Shown in pieces: positions 11,437 to 20,445 of a stretch of 64,000 bases of DNA. The position numbers were made by a program, and so were the translations under genes. This DNA is from Dugong dugon (lineage: Eukaryota > Chordata > Mammalia > Sirenia > Dugongidae), in the NCBI GenBank assembly GCA_030035585.1, contig CM057468.1, positions 52,386,145-52,450,144 on the forward strand, in the 5' to 3' direction. The number at the start of each line of letters is the position of its first letter. The first letter of the stretch is position 1. The notes under the pieces were generated by a model. That model searched no databases. It was not told the DNA's origin and saw only the letters and a program-made list of their open reading frames with translations.

Positions 11437-12035
11437 CAGTGAATCTTTTTTTTTTTTTTTAAATATTTTACTGTGCTTTAAGTGCAAATTTACAGAGCAA
11501 ACAAGTTTCCCGTTCAAAAACTTGTACACAGACTGTTCCAAGACATTGGTCGCAGTCCCCTCAATGTGTCAGCACTCTCCCTATTTCTGTCCTGGGTTCC
11601 CAGTCACATTTCGTCCAGTTTTCCTACCCCTTCCTGCCTTCTCATCTTTGCTTTTGGGCAAATGTTACCCTTTAGGTCCATATAATTAACTGTTCTAAGG
11701 AGCCCGTTCCTCTCAGGTGTTGTTTATTCTGTAGGCCTGTTTATTGTTTGGCTGAAAGGTGGTCACCTGGAATGGCTTCAGTTCCATGTTATAAGGGTGT
11801 CTTAAGGCCATAGTCTCAGGGGTTCCTCCAGTCTCTATCAGACCAGTAAGTCTGGTCTTTTTTGTGGATTTGATTTTTGTTCTACATTTTTGTCCTTCTC
11901 TGCCCAGGATCCTCTATTGTGACCCTAGTCAGACTGGTTGGTAGTGGTAGCCGGACACCATCCGGTTCTTCTGATTTCAGGGTCATGTAGACTGTGGTTC
12001 ATGTGGTCCATTAGTCCTTTAGAGTAATTGCTCCT
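11437..12035 (-). mobile_element. L1 3' UTR (type B), left part
   Basis: Reverse strand. Starts at the T-rich end (poly(A) complement at 11445-11460) and runs through gtctctatcag, the hairpin at 11841-11857 and ggtagtggtagccggacacc to tccattagtcctttagagta. The rest of the same UTR resumes at 13815, so it has been split by a 1.8-kb insertion. Confidence 0.8.
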
Positions 12036-12285
12036 AAATGAATAATTTCTTTTATAAGGATCAGCACAAAGTTGGTTCTTATGAGATAGAGGTTAAAGAT
12101 ATCCCAAATGTCCAGCTTTTCCAAATTGTGGTGCCACTCCATCATCTCTAACATTAACTTCTTCTCCTTCTCTCAGTACTCTCCCTCCTGTCTTTGGGTT
12201 AATTTGCTGTAACGTCTCACAGAACTCATGAATAGTATCATGGAAATGGCTCACGTGATTGTGCAGGCTAGCAAGTCCCAAATCC

Positions 12286-12530
12286 GTGGGTCAGGTGTAG
12301 GCTTCTCCTGACTCATGTGGCTGCAGATGCTGATGAACCCAAATTGGTAGGCCAGGCGACAGGCTTCTGGCTCATAAGGCTGCATAAGCTGGTGAATTAG
12401 GTCAGGTGATAGGCTGCTGGCCCATCGGGCTGCGGAAACTGGCCAGTCTTTGAATCAGCAGGTCAGAAGCAGCAGGTCAGACGGCAGGCTGCTGGCTCAA
12501 GTTCCAAGAACTGGAGGTCAGACAAAGGCA
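12286..12530. repeat. Degenerate tandem array, about four units of 50-60 bases
   Basis: Units repeat the theme ggtcaggtg-aggct-ctggctcat-ggctgca: visible near 12288, 12345, 12403 and 12465. The units differ by many substitutions and in length. It lies inside the LTR-like element. Confidence 0.6.
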
Positions 12531-12720
12531 AGCCAGACGCAGGATTCAGATGCAGAGAGAGAGAAGGAAAGCCCTGCCAGAACAGCCACATATATACATT
12601 GGATGCAGGCCACACCCCAGGGAAGGGTGTGACTTGTAAGAGTGAGACTTGAGTCATGCCCTCCTGTAAGGCTGTGACTCAAGATAACACCTTACACTAA
12701 TCCTATCTCATTAATATATG

Positions 12721-12880
12721 AAAACCCCACTGCTGTCAAGCCAATTCCGACTCATAGCAACCTGTAGGGTTTCCAAGGCTGTAAATCTCTATGGAAGCAG
12801 ATTGCCACATCTTTCTCCCCTGGAGTCACTGGTGGTTTCGAACTGCTGACCTCTTGGTTATTAGTTGATGGCTTTAACCA
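12721..12880 (-). mobile_element. AfroSINE, long form
   Basis: Reverse copy with the extra segment aatctctatggaagcagatt typical of the longer form; the head ends at gctttaacca. Confidence 0.85.
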
Positions 12881-13390
12881 TTGAATTGTGTTCTCCAAAA
12901 ACATGTGTCAGCTTGGCTCTGCCATGGTTCCCAGTATTGTGTGATTGCCCACCATTTTGTCATTTGATGTGATTTTCTTACTTTTTATAAATCCTGTCTC
13001 TATGATGTTAATGAGGCAGGATTAGAGGCAGTTATGTTAATGGGACAGGTCTCAATCGACAAGATTAGGGTGTGTCTTGAGTCAATATCTTTTGGGATAT
13101 AAAAGAGAAGTGAGCAGAGAGACAAGGGGATCTCATACCACCAAGAAAGAAGTGCCAGGAGCACATCTTGTCCTTCGGACCCAGGGTCTCTTCTGAGAAG
13201 CTCCTAGACCAGGGGAAGATTAATGACAAGGGCCTTCCTCCAGAGCCAACAGAGAAAGAAAGCCTACGCCTGGAGCTGGCACCCTGAATTTGGACTTCTA
13301 GGCTCCTAGACTATGAGAGAATAAATTTCTCTTTGCTAAAGCCATTCACTTGTGGTATTTCTGTTATAACAGCACTAGATAACTAAGACA
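12881..13390 (+). mobile_element. ERVL-MaLR-like LTR
   Basis: Same family as 5437-6327 and 54108-54613. Starts ttgaattgtgttctcc, contains gggatataaaagagaagtga (TATA-like), agagaataaatttctc (poly(A) signal) and ends gataactaagaca. Abuts the AfroSINE on its left without a gap. Confidence 0.75.
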
Positions 13391-13410
13391 GCCTCCTTCA
13401 TTAACATATA

Positions 13411-13570
13411 AACCAAATCTGTTGCTGTCAAGTCGATTCTGACTCATAGTGACCCTGTAGGACAGAGTAGAACTGCCCATAGTGTTTCCAAGGAGCGGCT
13501 GGTGAATTCCAACTGCTGAATTTTTTGGTTAGCAGCCTGAACTCTTAACCACTTTGTCATCAGGGCTCCT
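13411..13570 (-). mobile_element. AfroSINE, short form, with target-site duplication
   Basis: Reverse copy flanked by cattaacatata (13399-13410) and cattaacatgta (13571-13582), a 12-base duplication with one mismatch. Confidence 0.9.
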
Positions 13571-13814
13571 CATTAACATGTAGAGGTTAGGAATTACAAC
13601 ATATAAAATGGAGGATAGTTAGGAAAATTACATCAGATCACAAAATGGAGGACAGCCACACAATACTGGGAATCATGGCCTAGCCAAGCTGACACACAAC
13701 ATCATCCACCACTCCTCTTTAGGGCTCCATACATCTTATTTACATGGTCCCACCCAATCATTGTGTGGGAGTCACAAAGACTATGGGTAAAAGGGCCATA
13801 TTAAGTAATTCACT

Positions 13815-13935
13815 GCACCACAGCTCCCTTGAGTCGTTGGTTTTCTTCACTCTCCTTTGCTCTGGCCAGGAAGAGACCAATAGTTATATCTTAGATGAGA
13901 GCTCACAAGCTTTTAATAGATTTTGGGTTTTCACC
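13815..13935 (-). mobile_element. L1 3' UTR (type B), right part
   Basis: Continues the UTR of 11437-12035: ggttttcttcactctccttt, then gaccaatagttatatcttag, then gctcacaagcttttaa, which in the uninterrupted copies follow the tccattagtcc segment. Confidence 0.75.
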
Positions 13936-13968
13936 TTTGTACACCTTGTTAACTCACTGGAGGATTTT

Positions 13969-14142
13969 AAAAAATTGCTTAATTGTTATTGTGGTAAATA
14001 TACATGTAACCAAACATTTGCTATTTTCAACTATCTTTACATGTACAGTTCAGCAGAATTAATTATTTTCATCACGTTGTTCAACTATCACCCTTATTCA
14101 TTCCCAAATTTTTCCATCACCCTTAACAGAAGCTAAGTGTCC
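13969..14142 (-). mobile_element. Short L1 3' end with perfect target-site duplication
   Basis: A 174-base 5'-truncated L1 tail in reverse (gtggtaaatatacatgtaac, then cagttcagcagaatt). It is bounded by the perfect 16-base duplication ctcactggaggatttt at 13953-13968 and 14143-14158. Confidence 0.88.
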
Positions 14143-14454
14143 CTCACTGGAGGATTTTGAGAAGGAGAGTGACATGAGCAGAACTAATTAAGCAAGACTG
14201 ATGTCGGCAGTAGTGTGTAGAGTGGGTAGCATGGGTGGATTCTAGAGGTAGACAGACCTGTTAGCTTCCTGTTATTTTTATAGTCTGTTCTAGGCTAAGG
14301 GGTATCAGAGCCTGAACCAGGAGGGTACATCAGGAGTGAAAGAAGAGGTTCCCAACCTGCTTTCTTTCAGTAACAAGTATGTCCAAGGAACATAACATAC
14401 ACCAACCACTACAACGTTGCCCCATCGCTAACTCTATGTCTGTGGAGGTAAATC

Positions 14455-14870
14455 TTTATAATTTGGTTTGTGGAGGCCCAGGAGTGAGACTACTAACTCA
14501 GTAAGTTGCACAAGCCGAAAACTGGGGAGTCATCTTTGCCCAACTTCTTTCACCTTTGCCCAACTTCTTTCACCTTTGCCCTCCAGATTCATTTGGTCAA
14601 TAAGTCATGCTGATTTTACCTTCTTAATGATTCTCAAATTTATTCCCTCTTCCCCAGTTTGACTGCCACTGGTTTCTTCCAAAGTTCCTTGACTTCTCTA
14701 GACTGGGTTAAGTGTCCTTCATCTGTCTTCCTATTGCATTTTGTGCATAACTTTACTGTGGGACTTAGCACATTCATATTGCATTGGAATGTTTACTCCT
14801 GTCTTTTCCACTCAGCCATGAAGTTCTTAGGGGCAGTCAAAATTCTTAAAACTTCATTGCTTCAGGGTGT
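14455..14870 (-). mobile_element. Old interspersed repeat, L2-like
   Basis: Phrases such as tggggagtcatctttgcc and aagtcatgctgattttacct match a widespread old mammalian repeat also seen near 42890 and 54640. Family assignment uncertain. Confidence 0.45.
14531..14584. repeat. 20-base tandem repeat, 2.7 copies
   Basis: The unit cacctttgcccaacttcttt occurs twice with one difference, then a partial third copy (cacctttgccctcc). Confidence 0.95.
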
Positions 14871-14882
14871 GTCTGGCATATA

Positions 14883-15047
14883 CCAAAACCAAACCTGTTG
14901 CTGTCGAGTCGACTCCAACTCATAGTGACCCTATAGGACAGAGTAGAAATGCCCCGTAGAGTTTCCAAGCAGTGCCTGATGGATTTGAACTGCTGACCTT
15001 TTGGTTAGCAGCTGTAGCACTTAACCACTACGCCACCATGGTTTCCA
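14883..15047 (-). mobile_element. AfroSINE, short form, with target-site duplication
   Basis: Reverse copy flanked by a perfect 11-base duplication tctggcatata at 14872-14882 and 15048-15058. Confidence 0.95.
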
Positions 15048-15116
15048 TCTGGCATATAGTAAGGCTTGATAAATGTTTGGTAAAGGCAAATGACCTTGGT
15101 ATTGTTTAGCCCAGCT

Positions 15117-15345
15117 GACAGAATTAAATGCCATGTTTACTACATCCTTACTATGTATCAGGCACATGAATAAAAAGATGAGAAACAATTTCTGCTCTGG
15201 AGGAGCTCAGAATAACAGCAAGGGTAATAAAGCGATAATGAGTGCTAATAGATTGTGTGACTTTGGGCCAATTATTTAATATCCCTGAGTCTCAGTTTTT
15301 TAACTGTAAAATGAGTTTATAACTTATATTTTAACCCTTACAAGA
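15117..15345 (+). mobile_element. Ancient repeat and MIR fragment
   Basis: 15117-15225 is an unassigned ancient repeat (tactatgtatcaggcac). 15245-15330 is a forward MIR (gtgtgactttgggccaatta, then gtctcagttttttaactgta). Confidence 0.5.
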
Positions 15346-15404
15346 ATTTGTAAGATAGGTTATAATGCAACTAATATAATCCTTACAAATTCTCTGAAGG
15401 ATTA

Positions 15405-15984
15405 AAACAAACTATTGTCAAGGATTTCATTTTACTTGGATCCACAATCAATGCCCATGGAAGCAGCAGTCAAGAAATCAAATGACGCAGTGCATTGGGC
15501 AAATCTGCTGCAAAAGATCTCTTTAGAGTGTTAAAAAGCCAAGATGTCACTTTAAGGATGAAGGTGTGCCTGACCCAAGCCATAGTGTTTTCAATTGCCT
15601 CATATGCACGTGAAAGCTGGACAATGAATAAGGAAGACCAAAGGAGAATCAATGAGCTTGAACTATGGTGCTGGTGAAGAATATTGAATATACCATGGAC
15701 TTCCAGAAGAACAAACAAATCTGTCTTGGAAGAAGTTCAGCCAGAATTTTGATTAGAAGCAAGGATGGTGAGACCTCGTCTCACATACTTTGGACATGTT
15801 ATCAGGAGGGACCAGTCCCTGGAGAAGGACATCATGCTTGGTAGAATAGAGGGTCAGCGGAAAAAGAGGAAGACCTTCAAGGAGATGGATTGACACAGTG
15901 GCTGCAATAATGGGCTCCAGCATAACGATTGTGAGAATGGCGCAGGACTGGGCAGTGTTTCAATGGCACCTAACAACAATAACA
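15405..15984 (+). mobile_element. RTE-clade LINE, 3' fragment
   Basis: Forward 3' end of the RTE element. It encodes the C-terminal part of the RTE polymerase: segments recognisable as KSAAKDLFRVLKSQDVTL, then ESWTMNKED, then LTYFGHVI. It ends in the short repeat tail cctaacaacaataaca. Several stops make it non-functional. Confidence 0.85.
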
Positions 15985-16167
15985 TTGTTTCTAAGGAACT
16001 TAACATAGTAGGCATAGTTTTTATTATTATGAAGATGAGCCAAGCACAGGAATAACCATAATGAAAGAGAAAAGTGTTAGTAGCCATTAGGTGTCTTAAG
16101 AGTTTAGTAGAAAATGTGATCATGTATCTTGGTATGGTTTCAAGACCAAGGCCTTAGCAATCTCTTA

Positions 16168-16410
16168 ACCAAAAACCCACTGCCATCGAGTCCATTCCAA
16201 CTTACAGCAACTCAGTAGGACAGAGTAGAACTGCCCCATAATCGTTTATGCACCTACTGCCTAGTGACCCCATAGGGTTTCCAAGGCTGTAATCTCTATG
16301 GAAGTTGACTGCCACACCTTTCTCCCTCGGAGCCACTGGTGGTTTCAGACTGGCAACCTTTCAGTTAGCAGTTGATGGCTTTAACCACTGTGCAACCTGG
16401 ACTCCTTCAT
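16168..16410 (-). mobile_element. AfroSINE, long form with extra internal segment
   Basis: Reverse copy flanked by aatctctta at 16159-16167 and 16411-16419. An extra block (about 16238-16270) within the body is absent from other copies. Confidence 0.85.
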
Positions 16411-16484
16411 AATCTCTTAGAGGCTTAGAAATAAGTCCTGGACCCGGAGTTAAAAGCTCAAATACCGACAGGGGTCAGGCAGTT

Positions 16485-16620
16485 ACTGTATCAAAAGCTA
16501 CACATTAGAATCACCGGGAAACTTCAAAGCCAAACAATGGCCAGGCACTAACCAAAACTAATCAGAATTTCTCGGAGCAGATCCCGAGCATTTGTGATAC
16601 TCTAATGAGCAGGCAGGGCT
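16485..16620. mobile_element. MER5-type hAT DNA transposon relic
   Basis: Starts near agctacacattagaatcacc and continues cgggaaacttcaaagcc, then ctaatcagaatttctc, as in MER5 non-autonomous hAT elements. Confidence 0.55.
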
Positions 16621-16639
16621 AAGACCACTGTAATTCTAA

Positions 16640-17170
16640 ATAAATGAGGACGGTAAGATGGGCGAACAGGAATGTCATTTCCCTCTTACTCCGGCTGATT
16701 CTTGTAAATAAACTCGCTAACTTTTCTAAAAATTCCAGAATTTCATGCAAAATTTCCCAAACTCTAAAATGTTGGCAAGTAATTTAAAAAGACAAAAAAC
16801 ACTTGGGACGGAGATATGTCAAAGAAAACATGGATACTGGCCATACTGGGCGTCACATAGGCTTGTAAACTTTCTTGCAGTTAAATCTCTGGCTTAAAGA
16901 AATAAATTGACACTGAGAGAAAACAACTTGCCCACGATCACACAGTAAGTCAGGATGAGAGTCAAGACTAAAACCCAGTCCTTTTGAATTTCAGTTAAGG
17001 TTCCTTTTATGTCATGGAGGGTACACTTGGAGATGCGTTTTGAAAAATGGGCAAGACTGTGGAAAGAGAGACGTCGTTTTGGGCTGATGGAAGTCAAGAA
17101 CAGTACCCCTATTACCCTGCTGCTAGTAAAACCAGCCGACTCTCAAAATGCCAGAAGCAAAATGTGTTCA
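16640..17170. other. Region upstream of TOMM7
   Basis: A reverse MIR fragment is at 16905-17000 (cttgcccacgatcacacagt). The rest is unique-looking sequence in front of the promoter without a gene. Confidence 0.5.
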
Positions 17171-17179
17171 GCGGGTCTC

Positions 17180-17420
17180 TAGGTGAGCAAGGCGAACGGA
17201 TCACTCACGCGCTTTCCACAGGCGGCACCATGAGGGGAGGGGCAGGTAAAGGACGATGAATTACGACCTCTGCTGGTGGCGCTCACGACTCCTGCCGTAA
17301 AGGTCGCGTGTGGCGCATGCGCACCTCCTTTCCCTTTCGGATTTCGGACACGGTGACTGCTGTGAGTTGTTGTGCCGCCCGTATAGTCGACATGGTGAAG
17401 CTGAGCAAAGAGGCCAAGCA
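17180..17420 (+). promoter_or_regulatory. TOMM7: TOMM7 promoter, short CpG island
   Basis: CpG dinucleotides, rare elsewhere in the window, cluster here around the first exon. There is no TATA box at a plausible distance, as expected for a housekeeping promoter. A pyrimidine-rich stretch (cctcctttccctttc, 17324-17338) directly after the NRF-1 core is a plausible start region, which would leave a 5' UTR of about 55-70 bases. The transcription start is inferred, not seen. Confidence 0.8.
17313..17322. promoter_or_regulatory. NRF-1 binding site core
   Basis: The palindrome gcgcatgcgc is followed by a purine, matching the nuclear respiratory factor 1 consensus except that the base before it is g rather than a pyrimidine. 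It lies 70 bases before the ATG, where such sites act in many nuclear genes for mitochondrial proteins. Confidence 0.75.
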
Positions 17421-17494
17421 AAGGCTGCAGCAGCTCTTCAAGGGCGGCCAGTTTGCAATCCGCTGGGGTTTCATCCCTCTCGTGATTTACCTGG
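17392..17494 (+). CDS. TOMM7: TOMM7 exon 1: mitochondrial import receptor subunit Tom7
   Basis: Exon 1 encodes residues 1-34 plus the first base of Gly35. The product is Tom7, a tail-embedded subunit of the TOM translocase of the mitochondrial outer membrane; it modulates assembly of the Tom40 channel complex and in mammals helps stabilise PINK1 on damaged mitochondria. The residues are nearly those known in human Tom7; I note Gly rather than Ser at position 19. The cytosolic N-terminus is basic (KLSKEAKQR), and residues about 20-36 form the single membrane segment (FAIRWGFIPLVIYLGF). The ATG has a strong context (gacATGG) and no upstream ATG occurs in the inferred 5' UTR after 17324. The donor is g|gttagt. 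Identification is very secure. Confidence 0.98.
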
Positions 17495-17662
17495 GTTAGT
17501 GGGAGAAGAACTTTAGAGAAGACCGGAAGACAGGGGGTGCGGGGCTTCAATTCCATTTTTGACTTTCGTGGTCCGCAGAGGGGTACAGGGACCCTTCCAT
17601 GCGCTTCCACTGAGGGGGTCTGGTCTAGTGGAGTCTGATTGGAGTCCGAGTTCTTTGCGATC

Positions 17663-17800
17663 CCTTATTGTACCAGTTGCTGTGAAATCTATTCAGACTC
17701 ATAGTGACCTCGTGTGCCAGAATAGAACTGTGCACCATAGAGTTTTCAGTGGTTAATTTTTTGGAAGTAGATTGCCAGGTCTTTCTTCCATCCTTTACTA
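17663..17800 (-). mobile_element. AfroSINE, RTE-middle form, truncated
   Basis: Reverse copy beginning accagttgctgtgaaatc and including ggaagtagattgccaggtct, the middle block related to the RTE 5' region. The tRNA-like head is missing. Confidence 0.8.
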
Positions 17801-18059
17801 GTTGGGTGATCTTTAAATCGTGTAATCCCTCTCGTATTTTTACATCATGGAGGCGAGACTTCTCAGGATTGTTGTGAAGGTTAGATGACATGGTGTATGT
17901 GAAAGTGTCTGATTCGCTGTATGGCGCTAGGTGAGTTTTCTGAGCGTTTCTCCTCGTCTCTCTAGGCAGGCCTAAATGAAAAGAGACCTGTACTGGGAAT
18001 TCAGAGACCTCGTAGATATGCCACTGCCTTGAAGATCATAACAATAGTCGTTGAATGGC

Positions 18060-18245
18060 TTGGTTTTCTCACCTGCACAATGAAGGGTTTGAATGATTGT
18101 TAATCATTGACCCCATTTTACAGGCGAGGAAACAGAGTCCTAGAGAAGTTATATGCCTTGCCCAGGGCCACACAGCTGTTAAGTAGGGGAGCTATGACCT
18201 CAGGCAGAGGTGCATCCAGGTCCATCTTCATAACCATTGTGCTAT
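18060..18245 (-). mobile_element. MIR
   Basis: Reverse MIR core: cccattttacaggcgaggaa, then gccttgcccagggccacaca. Confidence 0.85.
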
Positions 18246-19685
18246 TCTGCAAGGATTTGTAAGTATTCAGACAAATATTTCCACCTAGGGCTACGTACTG
18301 GAACCTTACCTGTGTAGTTTATCCTAGGGTAGTTTTTTCTTTTTAATCTTATTCCCCTACTCAGGCAATATTGTGGAAGGGAAACCATAGGTTTTAGTTC
18401 CAGCTCTGTTACCTTGAGCATACAGCTTGACATTTCTAAAACGCAGTTTCACACTTTAAAATCCTATTATTCTAACAAGGTGCTGCTCCCTATTTAGGTG
18501 TTATTCATTGTATGTACACTCAGACTTAACAGAGCCTGTGATTATTCTATGCATTCTCTAGGCAGCTACACTCCCATTTTGCCATAATTTGCAAGCCAAC
18601 TGTAATAACTGGATCCTTCAGTATATAGAGCTTGAAAGGGTCTTTTTTCTTCCCTTATTCTGAAGGCAATTCTTACTACTTTTTCAAATTTTAGTGACTA
18701 TATAGGAATCAAGGATTAGAGCAAATGGTTATGATAGCCTTGATTTGGAAGCTATGTTGTCTTCCTGGTATCTCCCACCCATGCCCTAGCTTTCATTTAG
18801 TGGTGGAAAGGCCCAGCTTGGCTGGTCAAACACTGAGTCTAGCTTTCCTTTTAGCTAAGAAGGGAAGGTGAAGGTATGGGAACGTTGATTCTGCCTCCTT
18901 TTTGTGCCAGCCCTTCTACCCACCCTCGTACACAGGATGTCCGGTGTTAGCCAGCTCTTGCTTTCTTTGTTTCTGGTTTCTTGGCTGCTCTGTAAGTCTT
19001 TTCGTCTACGTTTCTCTCCTCCTGTTTTGAGATTCCTTTTTTACTGCCAGAAAGCTGTAGCTGGTCACTACAATTTATGTACCGAAGGCTTTGGTCTGAA
19101 GAGTAGATAATCCTTTCCTTTTCTACCCTAGAGTTCCTATTTCTTTTTACGCATACTGGCTGTATTCTTTTTCCCAGGACGCCCATTATGGCAATTTTCA
19201 CCCTAGCATCCAAGTTAGGTTATTTGAGATTGATGTTAGGCTGTATTTCCAGTACCTCCTCATTAATCATTGCCTTTTTCCTTAGATTGTTTGTAACATT
19301 TAATGTTTTGTCTAATCCAGTTCCTGGGTTGTTTCCTTTACTTGCTTCACTTCAGCTTCCTAAAACCTGCAACTACAGGTTGAACTTCTTGTGTAATTTA
19401 GGTTCACACATACCTTTTGGGGCTTCAGGGAGTGTAGTGCTATAAAATAGGACAAACAGTAACATGAAGATAAAGAATATGTCTAGACGTTTATCAACAA
19501 AACAAAAAGGTTTAAATGAGCCAGCTGTTGGGTGACAATCTCCATCGTCTCTTGCATTTCTTTAGATTTTGTGAGCGTATTATCTTTTTTTCCCCAGATT
19601 TTGTTTAGGTCTTTTTATTTTCATTTAAGTTACAAAACAAAGATAACTTGTGCATAATTTCTACCACTAGATTATGAGCTTAATT

Positions 19686-19980
19686 TTTTTTTTAAATGTG
19701 TTTTTGGTGAAAGTTTACACAGCAAATATAGGTTTTCATTTAACAATTTCTATACATATTGTTCAATGACATTTGTTACATTTTTCACAATACATGATTG
19801 TTCTCATTGTTTCCCTTTTGGTGGTTCTGTTTCCCTTAATCTAACTTCCCTGTCTCCTCTTACCTTCTCATCTTTGGTCTAGGGAAAACGTTTACCGTTA
19901 GGTTTCATTTATATGATTATTTAAAGGAGTACAGTACTCTTGGGTGGTACTATTTATATTATGGGCCAATCAGTCTTTGG
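19686..19980 (-). mobile_element. L1 3' UTR fragment
   Basis: Reverse strand T-rich start, then ggtgaaagtttacacagcaa, caatttctatacatattgtt, and gtctcctcttaccttctc. Related to types A and B but more diverged. Confidence 0.6.
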
Positions 19981-20445
19981 CAGCGTATTATCTTCTATAG
20001 GATGTTTTAAGACAGAACACACTTGGAAGATAATACCTTCTTCCAGAACAAAGGGCAGACATGCTTCTTGTTGTTAGGTGCCGTCCAGTTGGTTCTGACT
20101 CATAGTGACTCTATGCACAATAGAACAAAACACTGCCTGGTACTGTGCCATCCTCACAATTGTTGCTGTGTTTGAGCCCATTGTTGTAGCCACTGTGTCA
20201 GTCTGTCTCACTGAAGGTCTTCCTATTTTTTGTTGACCCTCTACCTCACCAAGTATGATGTCCTTCTCCAGGCACTGGTCCCTCCTGATAATGTGTCCAA
20301 AGTACGTGAGACAAAGTCATGACATCCTCACTTCTGAGGAGTACTCTGGCTGTACGTCTCCCAAGACGGAACTTGTTCGTTCTTCTAGCAGACCATGGTA
20401 TAGTCAATATTTTTGCCAACACCATAATTCAGAGGCATCAATTCT

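Larger units (their letters stand above)
12036..13814 (-). mobile_element. Lineage-specific LTR/ERV-like element inserted in the L1 UTR
   Basis: Read on the minus strand it resembles MaLR-type LTRs: a ggccatgattcccagtattg segment near the start (about 13680), taggattagtgtaaggtg (about 12700), a TATA-like tatatatgtgg (about 12590), then an imperfect repeat array and a tail gcacaatcacgtgagccatt (about 12250). Its own sequence is broken by an AfroSINE, a second LTR and another AfroSINE. No retroviral gene is visible. Boundaries are approximate. Confidence 0.55.

Noticed and set aside
12036-13814. Endogenous retrovirus with intact genes
   Set aside because: Only LTR-like and short non-coding sequence is visible. 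No gag, pol or env reading frame occurs.
1-17170. HYCC1 exons or the snoRNA host gene that lie beyond TOMM7 in human
   Set aside because: I looked for coding exons and C/D-box snoRNA patterns upstream of TOMM7 and saw none I could defend. At human spacing they would lie outside the window.
17179-17610. 143-codon minus-strand frame over the TOMM7 promoter and exon 1
   Set aside because: Frames open easily in the CpG-rich stretch. It runs antisense to the conserved exon and has no family resemblance.
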